In this document: positions 22,371 through 33,821 of the stretch, piece after piece
Position numbering within the stretch: the first letter of the stretch is position 1
Layout: each line of letters opens with the position of its first letter
Made by a program: the position numbers and the translations under genes
Origin: Xenopus tropicalis
Lineage: Eukaryota; Chordata; Amphibia; Anura; Pipidae
NCBI RefSeq assembly: GCF_000004195.4
Contig: NC_030680.2
Location: forward strand, 149,058,545 to 149,122,544
Length of the DNA stretch: 64,000 bases
Direction of reading: 5' to 3'
Notes under the pieces: generated by a model
Told to the model about the DNA's origin: nothing
Databases searched by the model: none
What the model saw: the letters and a program-made list of their open reading frames with translations, nothing else

Positions 22371-23780
22371 TTCAGCAGGTGCCTGTTTTTGGCCAAGACC
22401 AAGCAGTCATATTGCCAATCTCTGTCCCTGCCAACTCATCGCTGTTGTCTTAAAACTATAACAGCTTCTCCTTGCCTAACCTATTGGTGCGCGCAATTGC
22501 CATAATCTGCACACACCTTTCTAAACTCCTTTGCTGCAACTACACTAACATGTGTCTGAACCAGTCACAAACTGCTGAGATAATCTTGCTCACTGCTTCA
22601 TCAATTCTCTCTAAGCTATTGATGATTTCCACCCCCCACCGAATGTGCCCACTGAAGCTTAAGCTGAGCATGACCTGTGTCTTCTCTCCTAGTTCACAAG
22701 CACATGTTGCTAATAATCTTAGGATGAGAGGCTTCCAAACTTGCCCGAGTATGAATATTACCTCTCATAAAAATAAACAGAGCTGAGAGTGTAGTCAAGT
22801 AGTTACCACAAAATAACAGTAACGTTATCTATTTTAGGGGAAACATGATGATGAATAATCATATAGCCTCTCAGTTAGGATATAGTCAAGGATCATTAAT
22901 CACATTATCAGTGTAATAAAGCCCCCAGGCAGAGAGCCTGTGTCCCTTTGCTCCCCGCCTGTCACTCCTCATTTTGTATCAGTTCGGCCCGTCCCCCCCG
23001 AGATTGAGAGGATGTACATCTGCTCAGGAAACAGCCAAATGAACTATACAAATTGCACATGTGAAAAAGCCGCTGAAGGACTATGGAGCGGCAGTGGTAT
23101 GAGTCCAATAGATCTGTCGGCTAATAGCTGGTTCAGGCTCACCTATAGTGTCTGCGCTAGGCCTGGCCCAACCCTTCCATAGACGCTAACTAATCTTATC
23201 GGGGGTAGGGATTCGATTAGACATTGTGGATTTTTGTTTCGTTTATAGTGGTATCTTTATCCGAGCGTGTCTGAGTTTCTGGTTTAGGAGAAACTTAAAG
23301 GGGCAAGTTCCAAGGTCACAAAATGAGCTGTTTGACTATATAAACGCAATACAACACTTGTTCAACAGCGTTTGCAATCCCAGAAGTCATATTTTAAATA
23401 ATTTCTTTTTAGTGTTTCATTGAATTATTAAGAACTCTATTTATAATAGAAGGTCTCTTTGAGCCTGACATGTCTTTATATCAAAGTACTATAATCTAAG
23501 GAACAAGAGAAGGAAAAAGCGCGAATGTTTGAAAAGAGCGGGAGAAGCGCAAAGTGGGGCGGGGGTACAAAAGTCTGCAACACTGGAGAGAAATGTACAG
23601 AGAGGAAGATGCTAGGGGACAAGGCGGGTTGGAATGGGGGTGTAGGCCCCAACCGGGCTTCTGTCCAAGGGGCCCCTTGACAGAAACAACCACAACTGGA
23701 CCCAACTTTGTTCTCCCTTTCACTGTTTTAACTTCAACGACCTTTGAACTCCTCACGCAACGAAAAATCTCCTTCCTAAG
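22371..23780 (+). repeat. noisy copy of 26430-27430
   Basis: Long stretches are nearly identical: TTTTTGGCCAAGACC, AAGCAGTCATATTGCC, GCCTGTCACTCCTCATTTTG and AATGGGGGTGTAGGCCCC. They appear in the same order as the clean copy, with inserted bases between. The matching span is about 1.35 kb here against about 1.0 kb in the clean copy. Confidence 0.8.
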
Positions 23781-23837
23781 TAATTTGCCTTGTATATAAA
23801 AACTATAGAAACAACAGCTCTAAAGAGAGGAGAAGAT

Positions 23838-25545
23838 TAGCAGGCTATGAGCAAACTTAGGGGGCTGTTCCTGCTGAATTGGTGCTTAGTACAGGGGAAT
23901 CCCTATGTGCCATAGTTTTATGGTATCTCTCTGTACAGGCTATGGGCAAACTTAGGGGGCTGTTCCTGCTGAATTGTGCTTAGTACAGGGGAATCCCCTA
24001 TGTGCCATAGTTTTTATGGTATCTCTCTGTACAGGCTATGAGCAAACTTAGGGGGCTGTTCCTGCTGAATTGTGCTGAGTACAGGGGAATCCCTATGTGC
24101 CATAGTTTTATGGTATCTCTCTGTACAGGCTATGAGCAAACTTAGGGGGCTGTTCCTGCTGTGGGTACATTTCCGCTACCCGCTGTACTACAATTTCCAG
24201 CATACTCGGGTACTCCCAGGTAGAACATGGCAATATAAAAGTCAATATAATGGGCACAGAGGGCGCAGACCTGGGCTGCAGAGCTACAAATCACATTTTA
24301 GATAAGACATTAGTGAGACGTAAGTGCAATGAGCTCAATATATAGAAATAGTCTTATAGAGACCCTCATCATTTGTAATGTTGTTTCTGTATTTCTAATA
24401 GAGATGCGGGTGCTGCACAACCTAATAGACCCACAACCTGTTGCAGTGGTTTCTATGGTTACCAGCACAGCACTTTGCATCAAATGTCTTCTGCCTCTAT
24501 CCAAATGGTAAAACCACCAGGGAATGTATTTCCCAAAAAAGATTTCTAAATAAGACTTGGAAATATGTTAAAGGGACAATGTATCCTATTTACTGTCCTC
24601 ACTAAATCACCATCATCAGTCCCTTACATATACTCTATCCTGTACAGGGAGACGGCAGCATAGGAATTCCCCTGTACTAAGCACAATTCAGCAGGAACAG
24701 CCCCCTAAGTTTGCTCATAGCCTGTACAGAGAGATACCATAAAACTATGGCACATAGGGATTCCCCTGTACTAAGCACAATTCAGCAGGAACAGCCCCCT
24801 AAGTTTGCTCATAGCTTGTACAGAGAGATACCATAAAACTATGACACATAGGGATTCCCCTGTACTAAGCACAATTCAGCAGGAACAGCCCCCTAAGTTT
24901 GCCCATAGCCTGTACAGAGAGATACCATAAAACTATGGCACATAGGGATTGCCCTGTACTAAGCACAATTCAGCAGGAACAGCCCCCTAAGTTTGCCCAT
25001 AGCCTGTACAGAGAGATACCATAAAACTATGACACATAGGGATTCCCCTGTACTAAGCACAATTCAGCAGGAACAGCCCCCTAAGTTTGCCCATAGCCTG
25101 TACAGAGAGATACCATAAAACTATGGCACATAGGGATTGCCCTGTACTAAGCACAATTCAGCAGGAACAGCCCCCTAAGATTGCCCATAGCCTGTACAGA
25201 GAGATACCATAAAACTATGGCACATAGGGATTCCCTGTATTAAGCACAATTCAGCAGGAACAGCCCCTAAGATTGCCCATAGCCTGTACAGAGAGATACC
25301 ATAAAACTATGGCACATAGGGATTCCCTGTCTAAGCACATTCAGCAGGAACAGCCCCCTAAGTTTGCCCATAGCCTGTACAGAGAGATACCATAAAACTA
25401 TGGCACATAGGGATTCCCCTGTACTAAGCACAATTCAGCAGGAACAGCCCCCTAAGTTTGCTCATAGCCTGTACAGAGAGATACCATAAAACTATGGCAC
25501 ATAGGGATTCCCCTGTACTAAGCACAATTCAGCAGGAACAGCATG
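23838..25545. repeat. head-to-head 94 bp tandem arrays around a ~480 bp spacer
   Basis: About 3.5 plus-oriented units (23838-24162; GAGCAAACTTAGGGGGCTG, GCTGAATTGTGCTTAGTAC, CCATAGTTTTATGGTATCTC) are followed by a spacer. Then come about 9.4 units in reverse orientation (24646-25545; GTACTAAGCACAATTCAGC). The two arrays can pair with each other over hundreds of bases. The spacer itself looks like a dispersed element (CCGCTACCCGCTGTACTAC at its left end). Unit length is 94 bp. Confidence 0.92.
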
Positions 25546-25559
25546 GGAAGAATAAATTA

Positions 25560-26270
25560 TCTCACTCATCCGAGTCATGAGAAAAAGGGTTGGTCCAATG
25601 GTCAGAATCCTGGGTAAGCTCACAGTCCTCAAATTGGTTATGTTTTGGTCTTCAAGAGAAGGAGTCAGTCTTCTGTTCCTGTCTGTGAAGGAAAGGTGTC
25701 AACTGATACAGTCATGAGAAGACCATTGTCTGCCAAGGCACTGAAAAATATGAACGATTTCAGTTGTCCAAATTTTGGATGATCCCATTTATGCAAGTGA
25801 TCAGGTTCTGGCCTTCAAGAAGGTCTTGGTTTTCTGTTCCTGTCTGTGAAGGGAAGGGTCCAGTTGAAAAAGTCACAAGAAGAACGTCAGATCTTAGTCT
25901 TCCAAGAGGAGGAAAAATAGGGAAGATTTCAGTTGTCCAAGTTGTGAGCGTAAGGAATGATCCCAGTTATGCGAGTGATCAGGTTCTGGTCTTCAAGAGA
26001 AGGTCTTGGTATTGTATTCCGTTCTGTGAAGGGAATGGCCCAGTCGATAAAGTCAGGGTCCAGAACGTCAGATTTTAGTCTTCCAAGAGGAGGAAAAATA
26101 GGGAAGATTTCAATTGTCCGAGTTGTGAGCGAAAGGGATGATCCCAGTTATGCAAGTGATCAGGTTCTGGTCTTCAAGAGAAGGTCTTGGTTTTCTATTC
26201 CTGTCTGTGAAGGGTTTAGTGGAGTCATGAGAAGAACGTCAGATCTTAAGGGAATATTTTAGTTGTCCAA
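25560..26270 (+). repeat. ~180 bp tandem repeat (~4 units)
   Basis: The phrase CAGGTTCTGGTCTTCAAGAG recurs at about 25802, 25980 and 26161, with a weaker copy near 25640. CTGTTCCTGTCTGTGAAGGG and CTTCCAAGAGGAGGAAAAAT follow in order. Units diverge by several percent and the last is truncated. Confidence 0.85.
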
Positions 26271-27340
26271 GTCATGACAGAAAGTGACAATCCCAATCAT
26301 CCAAGTAACCAAGTCTTGGTCTTCAATTTCTGACTCTGAACATCATCTCAGTCTCCAAATCATCAAACAAAGAAAATAATTGACTTCTCCAAGTCATGGG
26401 AAGGAGGGAAATTCTTAGCCAAACAAGTTAACAGTGTCAGGCCAGGTGCTGTTTTTGGCCAAGACCCAGCAGTCATATTGCCATCCTCTGTCACTTGCAA
26501 ACCCCTTAACTACCCCTCTGGGGCCACTTGCATACCCCAACCCCTACCCTAGTGCCACCACATACCTCCTCCCCGACAAGTAACTCACTGCCTCCATTTT
26601 CCAGTTTGAGCCCCCCACCCGATTGTGCCCTACTTAGCTGTCTATGCTTTCTGCCCCTAGTTCAGGCCTTGCCAGTTAATAGGGGGGGCTTCCAACTTGC
26701 CCGGGTTGATGCCTCATAAATACACAGAGAATGTGGTCATTGTACCCCAATACTGTACTTTCTATTTTAGGGGAAACAAGTGGAATAATCAGATGCTTCC
26801 AGTTTGGATATAGTCAGGAATCTATCACTATCAGTGTAATAAGCCCCCAGGCAGAGAGCTCTGTGTCCCTTTGCTCCCCGCCTGTCACTCCTCATTTTGT
26901 ATCAGTTCGGCCCCCCCGGCCCCCCGACGAGGGGATTCTGCTCAGTGGAACAGCCAATGACAGTGACATGTGAAAGCGCTGACAGACTGGGGCAGGGGAA
27001 TCAAACTGCGCTAATAGCTGTCGGCTCCCTAGTTCTGGTGCCGCCCAACCCAAACCCAAAGAATATCGGGGGTACAGCGGCGTGCCGGCAGGATTAAAGG
27101 GGAAGTTCAGGTCACAATGAGCTTTTAGTATAACGAAAAACTGTAAACCGTTTGCAATCAGAGATCATATTTTAATATTTCTTTTTGTCTTTTGAATTAT
27201 TAAGAATTTTTATAATAGGAGGCTCTTTGCTTTGCAAGGCTTTATAGAGATACAATAATCTAGACAAGAGAAAGGGAAAGAGGGAAGGGGGAGAGGAAAG
27301 TGGGGCGGGGGGGTCATTGCTCACTGGGGAGGCTAGGGGG
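26271..27340. other. repeat-derived non-coding sequence, clean counterpart of 22371-23500
   Basis: No coding exon is recognised. TTAAAGGGGAAGTTCAGGTC near 27095 resembles the end of the common ~400 bp Xenopus MITE. The stretch is mainly notable as the clean template of the noisy copy to its left. Confidence 0.5.
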
Positions 27341-27500
27341 AAGGCAGGGTTGGACTGGGGGTGTAGGGCCCACCGGGGCTTCTGTCTCAGGGGCCCTTGC
27401 ACCCCCCAATGGTCCCCACTGCCTTAACACCCACCCTCCGCAGGGTCCTCCAACACCCTCTGACTGAAGGATTGTGGGAGCGCGATGGGGGTTCGGGTCT
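27341..27500 (-). repeat. dispersed repeat fragment (GGACTGGG family)
   Basis: TTGGACTGGGGGTGTAGGGC and CCCACCGGGGCTTCTGTC, followed by GC-rich GGGGCCC text, match the style of the element at 51565-51800 (GGTCGGACTGGGCC, GGGGCCCAC). Probably a widespread Xenopus element. Confidence 0.45.
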
Positions 27501-28009
27501 GGGCGGCCCAGTCCAACGTTGGGGTAAGGAGAGGGGGTTTTAGTCCTTTTGTTCCTCAGGGCTGTCATGGATGGAGTAGGCTTTCAGCAGCCTGTGGTTC
27601 AGCTTTCAATAGGGTTTCCACCTGTTTGGTTTTGACCCGGACAGCCTGGGTTTTTCATGGGACGGCCAAACCTTCTGCCCAGTTTTGAAAAGGGGACATA
27701 TTGCATGAAAAACAATATTGTGCCATTCAATTGTACTCATCTAAATACAGAAGGAATGGGCTTTAAAAAGTGGTGTTTCAGGCTGGTTCATGGAAAATTT
27801 CTCCAAAGAAACCCACTAGCCCCGCCCACCGTTAGGACACGCCCACCCCTCATATGAAACACAGTCAGAGACCTGAGAGAATCTATAGGGAGCTCCAATA
27901 AAGGGGCCATTTTTACAGATAGGATTAATGTTTAGCCCAAAGGGTTAATCGAGCACCATGTATTATTCATAATTGCCTACAAGATTCAAGGTTTTTTTGT
28001 TTATTTATC
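27501..28009. other. non-coding sequence, nothing firm
   Basis: Short open frames only, and no splice-phase-consistent exon. The CCCCGCCCACC and CACGCCCACCCC stretches near 27825-27850 look repeat-derived. Confidence 0.35.
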
Positions 28010-28701
28010 TTATATGTCTCCTTTAACAATCAGAAAACCAGGTAGAAATAATCCCACCCCCACGCAGCCAGACACATCATCATGTTTGAAACCAGGCGAA
28101 GGTGGCACCCCTAAACTTAAACACTTCTGAAGGGACATCCTTAACCTCCTTCCCTTCTTAGAAAAGACGTAATTCCTGGAGAACCACAAAATGCCACCAG
28201 GGTTCCAGGATTGCCCCTTCCCTACGAGTGCCCTGGAACAGTCCCTAAAACACTGCACTGTGGGTAAGAAAGTTCCTGGACACACAGCCTCAGGTTCCAT
28301 ATTGGTGACCCCCAAAAAGTGTTTCTTCATGAATGATGTACCATTGGGATTAAAGCAGAAGTCCCCCTTGGATAGACATCCATGCAACGTCCTTGGTGGC
28401 CAACCTGAAGAAACATTGTCCCAGGCAGACTTGGTGGTGACAGATGGCCCTGGAATAGACCTCAACCATTCCTCGATCAACTTATTTGTCTTTGGTTTGA
28501 TTTGACTCCTTCCAGTTCGTATTCCAATGATAAGGGTAGGAGATGTCCCATTGCCCCCACCCCAGTGTGTGCCAAAGTGGAAGAAGCAGGACATGGAACT
28601 GCCAATGGAATCCATGTCTTTTCCAGTCAATGTCTGAAGGAGGCAGTTACATAGCAATAAAGTCCCCAGCAGGGTAGGGATGTCAGGAACACCTTTTCCA
28701 C
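28010..28701 (-). pseudogene. possible endogenous retrovirus Env-like or other secreted-protein fragment
   Basis: The minus strand has an open frame of about 230 codons with no in-frame ATG at its start. It opens with the hydrophobic stretch IPTLLGTLLLCNCLLQ, resembling a signal peptide. There follow many cysteines, several N-glycosylation sites (GNGTSP, WDNVSSGW, NPNGTSF), a GGILWF motif and then KKGRR, which could be read as a basic cleavage-like site. This arrangement resembles the surface part of a retroviral envelope protein. No fusion peptide, transmembrane part, gag, pol or LTR is seen nearby, so if viral it is an isolated relic. It could instead be an exon of an unknown secreted host protein, or chance. 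I do not assign a family. Confidence 0.3.
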
Positions 28702-29344
28702 CTCAAAGTTGACTGCTTGACCGTGTCCATCATTGAGCCCCAGAGTAGAAAGTAGAAGAGTGTTCTACTGAAGGCTCTACAGACGGTAGCCCAAGGTGGC
28801 CATGCCTGGAAGGAATGTTCTGGGCACACAATTAATTGATGAAATCAGACTTGATGTAGAAGGGGGCAGAGCCAAAAGTCAGGTTCTGCTCTCCAAAGAA
28901 GGTCTCTAAATTCCCATGGTTGACGTTGGCCCCAGAAGATCTGCTGGAATCTGATTGGTTCTGGTGCGGTATCGCTCATTCTCAGCCTGCCAATGCGTCA
29001 GCTACCTGGTCACTCTGGGAATTGTAGTTTAGCTATAGAGTGACAGGTTAGTGATTTGTTAATTTGGGGAGGCTGTGTGCCCCCCCCCCCCCCCGCACCG
29101 CAGTTATATATATATCTGTCCTATGACTAATTAAATAATGTTGTTGTTACAAAGTGTTGCACGTTCAAGGCATCTGTGTCAGAACAAATACATTGTGACA
29201 CATTGTGTGAAGCTTGTTATACTGAGATACATGCAAATTACTGGCAAACTGAGCTCCCCTCTCACTGTCAGCTCCAACTGCCATCACCCACCGGGAGATA
29301 TTCAGCACTCAGCTCTTTAGCCAAATCCTTAGGTAGTTATTTCG
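28702..29344. other. non-coding sequence with poly-C tract
   Basis: No gene is recognised. A run of 16 or more C lies at about 29080-29096. CTGGGAATTGTAGTTTAGC at 29015 resembles the ACTACAATTCCCAG promoter or dispersed motif. Confidence 0.4.
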
Positions 29345-29941
29345 CCATAGTGTTTCCCTTAGACAGTACAGTATGGGGGTACAGCTTATTGTGTGCCCAG
29401 AACATTCCCTCTCTGTATATTTGTATTTATACATATGGGTAGGGGGTGCCATAGTGTTTCCCTTAGACAGTACAGTATGGGGGTACAGCTTATTGTGTGC
29501 CCAGAACATTCCTTCTCTGTATATTTGTATTTATACATATGGGTAGGGGGTGCCATAGTGTTTCCCTTAGACAGTACAGTATGGGGGTACAGTTTATTGT
29601 GTGCCCAGAACATTCCCTCTCTGTATATTTGTATTTATACATATGGGTAGGGGGTGCCATAGTGTTTCCCTTAGACAGTACAGTATGGGGGTACAGCTTA
29701 TTGTGTGCCCAGAACATTCCCTCTCTGTATATATGTATTTATACATATGGGTAGGGGGTGCCATAGTGTTTCCCTTAGACAGTACAGTATGGGGGTACAG
29801 CTTATTGTGTGCCCAGAACATTCCTTCTCTGTATATTTGTATTTATACATATGGGTAGGGGGTGCCATAGTGTTTCCCTTAGACAGTACAGTATGGGGGT
29901 ACAGCTTATTGTGTGCCCAGAACATTCCTTCTCTGTATATT

Positions 29942-29945
<4 letters not shown>
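29345..29945 (+). repeat. 104 bp minisatellite (~5.8 units)
   Basis: Units contain CATAGTGTTTCCCTTAGACA, GTACAGTATGGGGGTACAGC, TTGTGTGCCCAGAACATTCC and ATACATATGGGTAGGGGGTG. Copies are nearly identical and exactly 104 bp apart. The last unit passes into a (GT)n(AT)n run ending at about 29972. Confidence 0.95.
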
Positions 29946-29972
<27 letters not shown>

Positions 29973-30039
29973 GACAATAAATGGATAATAAATGGATGAT
30001 TTAGTAACTGTATAGACTGTATAATGGGGGGCAGACAAA

Positions 30040-30620
30040 GTGCATTGATCTCCCCCTTTGTGTGTGAGAATAAGGAAAGTCCGACACGGGGATTTAATGA
30101 TTTTGGCAAAGACGGAGGTTCAACCCCCTGCAAAAAAAAATATCAATTCTCTCATTTCCTCGTCTTCGCAAAGCAAAGATCACAAAATCGAAAAAAATAG
30201 TCACAATGACAGAAATCAATATCTGAGAAGAATCCAACGGAAACGTTATTTTTACACCATCGCCGGCGCGGATAATTTTGGGTGCGTTTCCCACTTATCT
30301 GACTTTCCCGTAATTACTCATAAAATGGGTTTTTATTCAGCAAAAGTTGCGAAATCCGGATATCCATCGGCACTCGGCGAATGGCGCCCCAGCCACAGCC
30401 AATCAGGGGAGGGGAAAGACACCGCCACGAAATGGCTTTTAAAGATCGCTTGTGACACGTGCATAGGCCTCCTATTGTGCCGGATAATTATTTATCTCTC
30501 CGAGATGGCGAGCGCGGCCGCGTTCTGGATGCTGGCGAGCGTTACGGGAATAACATAATGATTTTTACACAGAATGAAAAGAACGCGGTTTCTCATCAGC
30601 AGTCGTTTGTCAGCGACAAT
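30040..30620. promoter_or_regulatory. candidate conserved non-coding element
   Basis: This is a complex, non-repetitive stretch unlike its surroundings. It has CpGs (CATCGCCGGCGCGGA, GAGCGCGGCCGCG), a CCAAT box (30399-30403) and an E-box CACGTG (30456-30461). AT-rich homeodomain-like sites (ATAATTATTTAT) are also present. Function is inferred only from composition; the long open frame through it (30058-30558) resembles no protein I know. Confidence 0.3.
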
Positions 30621-30729
30621 GTAGAATGAGAATTTAACCCCGTCACGCCCGGATTTAGGGACCCCCTCCCCTAACTCAACAGGCCCCACCCTACTATGCA
30701 TGCCCGTAGCGTTAAATCCTTTATTAAGA

Positions 30730-31220
30730 AGTATTTAAAGGGGAAATAAACCCAAAGTAGAAATAAAAAAAGTAAATTTTTTTCTCACCCCATCGTCTAT
30801 ATTCACTGTTTCCCCTTTAAAGGGAAACTAACACCCTAAGACATGATTCCAAATTATTTTCTACTCTGTTTGTCAAGCAAAATAAACTCCACTTACGCTA
30901 TATAAATAATATAAACCTTGTTTCCTTCAGCTTTGGAATCACACAGCCAGCAGGCAGCCGCCATTTTGTGGGCTCTGTTATTAAGGCAAAGCTTTGTATC
31001 ACCCCCAAATCTTGTTTCTGTGCCAAAATGGGGGCCCTGATGCCCAGGCACTGACTACACAATTAGAGAGTGAGGAGGGAAGGGGAAAGGGAGGAGGGCA
31101 GTGATACCTAGGAAGTGCTAAATGGAAAGTGAAAGTAATTGTCTACCCCTAGGCATAGATTATATATGATTGACAGCTGTGATTTTTAAATGCCTTTATA
31201 ATGGGTATGAATGTGTTAAA
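30730..31220. repeat. dispersed MITE-type repeats
   Basis: TTTAAAGGGGAAATAAACCC and TTTAAAGGGAAACTAACACC near 30735 and 30818 and CCCCTTTAAA near 31230 look like MITE ends. CAGGCAGCCGCCATTTTG and CCAAAATGGGGGCCCTGATG lie between. This composition is common in Xenopus dispersed elements. No coding sequence is seen. Confidence 0.55.
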
Positions 31221-31977
31221 AAACAGGACCCCTTTAAACACATTTGAGCCCTGTGTTTCTGTTATTCTGCTCCCTAGTTGGGCAGGTTGGGTTGGGTTTT
31301 GGGTTTCAACTACCCTCTACTCACGGGGCCCTATACTACCCCAAGGGGGCCCAGTGCAAGTCTGTGGCCCCCAAATGACACTGTGGCCCCCAACTCTTGG
31401 GACCCCCCCCCTTTGCCACGGGACCCCTGACTGGGGTATCCCCTGTAACCCACGGATGCTGGCCCTGTGCCCCAGATACATTTCTCCTTTCAAATTGCTG
31501 GACAAGGCTTTCATTGGCTGAAGATATTGTTCATAGCACGCTCCAACCAATCAGAGATTAACACTGCCCACACAGTCCAACATGAGGGGTGCACAGAGCC
31601 AAGATGGGGTTCATAGGAATATTTGAGCCTGAGCTTCTTCACCTACCTTCCTCTGTGTTGTTCAGCAGATACTGGATATGAAGTAATCATACCGGTTCCC
31701 CTTTGGGTTGGGGGTCCAATGGTGGCTTTGAGCATTAATATATAAAGGAATCTTTTACCCAAGAATGTAGGGGGGCTCTAGAAGGATTTTGCCATGTACA
31801 GCCGGGTATAAAGACACGTGCGCCTCTCTGTGGGTGTTTCCATATTATATGACAACCAGTAGATCTTTGCCCAATTTGGCCACCCATGTGCTGGGGTGAA
31901 CCAGGCGAATGTGATCATTGGCCGATGCAGACCTGTTGGAAAAGGTCACCAATGAGGCCCTCACCAGAAGGGATTTT
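31221..31977. other. repeat-derived non-coding sequence
   Basis: It contains GC-rich GGGGCCC phrases (31325-31400) like other dispersed elements. A GTGATCATTGGCCGATGCAG stretch near 31911 is of the dispersed type. No gene was found. Confidence 0.4.
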
Positions 31978-32997
31978 CTAGTATCTATCCCATACAATTA
32001 TTATCTATCCCATACAATTACTATCTATCCCATACAATTACTAACTATCCCATACAATTAGTATCTATCCCATACAATTAATATCTATCCCATACAATTA
32101 ATATCTATCCCATACAATTAGTATCTATCCCATACAATTACTAACTATCCCATACAATTAGTATCTATCCCATACAATTACTATCTATCCCATACAATTA
32201 GTATCTATCCCATACAATTACTAACTATCCCATACAATTAGTATCTATCCCATACAATTAATATCTATCCCATACAATTAATATCTATCCCATACAATTA
32301 GTATCTATCCCATACAATTACTAACTATCCCATACAATTAGTATCTATCCCATACAATTAGTATCTCTCCCATACAATTAGTATCTATCCCATACAATTA
32401 GTATCTCTCCCATACAATTACTATCTATCCCACACAATTAGTATATATCCCATACAATTAGTATCTATCCCATACAACTAATATCTATCCCATACAACTA
32501 GTATCTATCCCATACAATTAGTATCTATCCCATACAACTAGTATCTATCCCATACAACTAGTATCTATCCCATACAACTAGTATCTATCCCATACAACTA
32601 GTATCTATCCCATACAACTAGTATCTATCCCATACAACTAGTATCTATCCCATACAATTAGTATCTATCCCATACAACTAGTATCTATCCCATACAACTA
32701 GTATCTATCCCATACAATTAGTATCTATCCCATACAATTAGTATCTATCCCATACAATTAGTATCTCTCCCATACAATTAGTATCTATCCCATACAATTA
32801 GTATCTCTCCCATACAATTACTATCTATCCCACACAATTAGTATATATCCCATACAATTAGTATCTATCCCATACAACTAATATCTATCCCATACAACTA
32901 GTATCTATCCCATACAACTAGTATCTATCCCATACAATTAGTATCTATCCCATACAATTAGTATCTATCCCATACAATTAGTATCTATCCCATACAG
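31978..32997 (+). repeat. 20 bp minisatellite (~51 units) with higher-order copies
   Basis: The unit is GTATCTATCCCATACAATTA, repeated with no length change for about 1 kb. Substitution variants (ACTA for ATTA, TCTCTCC, CACACAA, CTAACTATCC) recur in order at offsets of 180 bp (32041 and 32221) and 400 bp (32421 and 32821). This shows block duplications of 9 and 20 units. Confidence 0.97.
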
Positions 32998-33450
32998 GCC
33001 AATAAGCTGACCACTTGGCCAGGAGGGGCAGCATCGGCAGCATATACCCCCCCAGGTATGGCCATAAGGTTGTCAACTCGCCTTCCCGAGAACTCTGAGT
33101 GGGAGGGCGGGGCGTGACATATGGGGGGCGGGGCACCACAAGGGCGGGACGGAGTGCCAAGGAGCTATGACTCTGTGATTTGCCAGTCGCCGCGTTAATC
33201 TTCAAGAATTCTACCAGGTGGATCCGGACAGGTAGTTTTGACCCAGACAGCCCTACCGAAAACCGGACAAGTGGTGCCCCTATATGGCCATTTTTTTCCC
33301 CCCAAGGGTTATTATGTCCAGTCAAATAACAATTTCATTTTATTTAGTGTTTTGGGTTGTTAGGAAAATGCCAGTGAAGCAGTTAACCTATTAAATAGGG
33401 GTTCAGCAGTAACTGGGGGGACAAAAGATGCTGCTCCCCATTACTTTGCT
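32998..33450. other. non-coding sequence after the 20 bp array
   Basis: GCCAATAAGCTGACCACTTG and GGAGGGGCAG at its start resemble 52432-52465 (GCCAATAAGCTGCCAGCTCA), so this is part of a dispersed repeat. No exon is recognised. Confidence 0.4.
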
Positions 33451-33640
33451 ATGGACACCTACATGGGCGTCCGCAGAAAATTTTCCAAGGGGGGGCAAGT
33501 AAGCTAGCATCATCCTGCAACAGATAAATATATATATATATTTTTTTTTTTTGCAGGATGATACTAGGGGAGGCTAAATATGGCCCATACACAGACTGAC
33601 CTACAGCTAATGTGACACTTAGTGGATTCACTGCTGGCGT
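33451..33640 (+). repeat. dispersed element end (GGGCGTCCGCAG family)
   Basis: GACACCTACATGGGCGTCCG, followed by a GGGGGGGCAAG stretch, has an inverted counterpart at 36600-36690. Positions 33485-33565 also contain the inverted phrase CATCATCCTGCA / TGCAGGATGATA around a TA/T run. Confidence 0.6.
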
Positions 33641-33821
33641 AAAAAGTTAACCTCCCAACTACCTCTTGCCGTTCCCACTGACTCCCAGGGATACTGTACA
33701 AAAGTGCGGGTGGGGGTGCTTTTTTTTTTTACCCTAAAATGTTTAGTATTAGTAGTAAAAGTATTCATACGCGCACTTCTGTTAGGAGATCTGCAAACAT
33801 TTGTGTTTGGGATCAGTTAGC

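Noticed and set aside
30058..30558. 166-codon plus-strand frame as a gene
   Set aside because: No recognisable domain, no homologue known to me, and no clear splice or promoter context. A frame of this length is expected by chance a few times in a window of this size.
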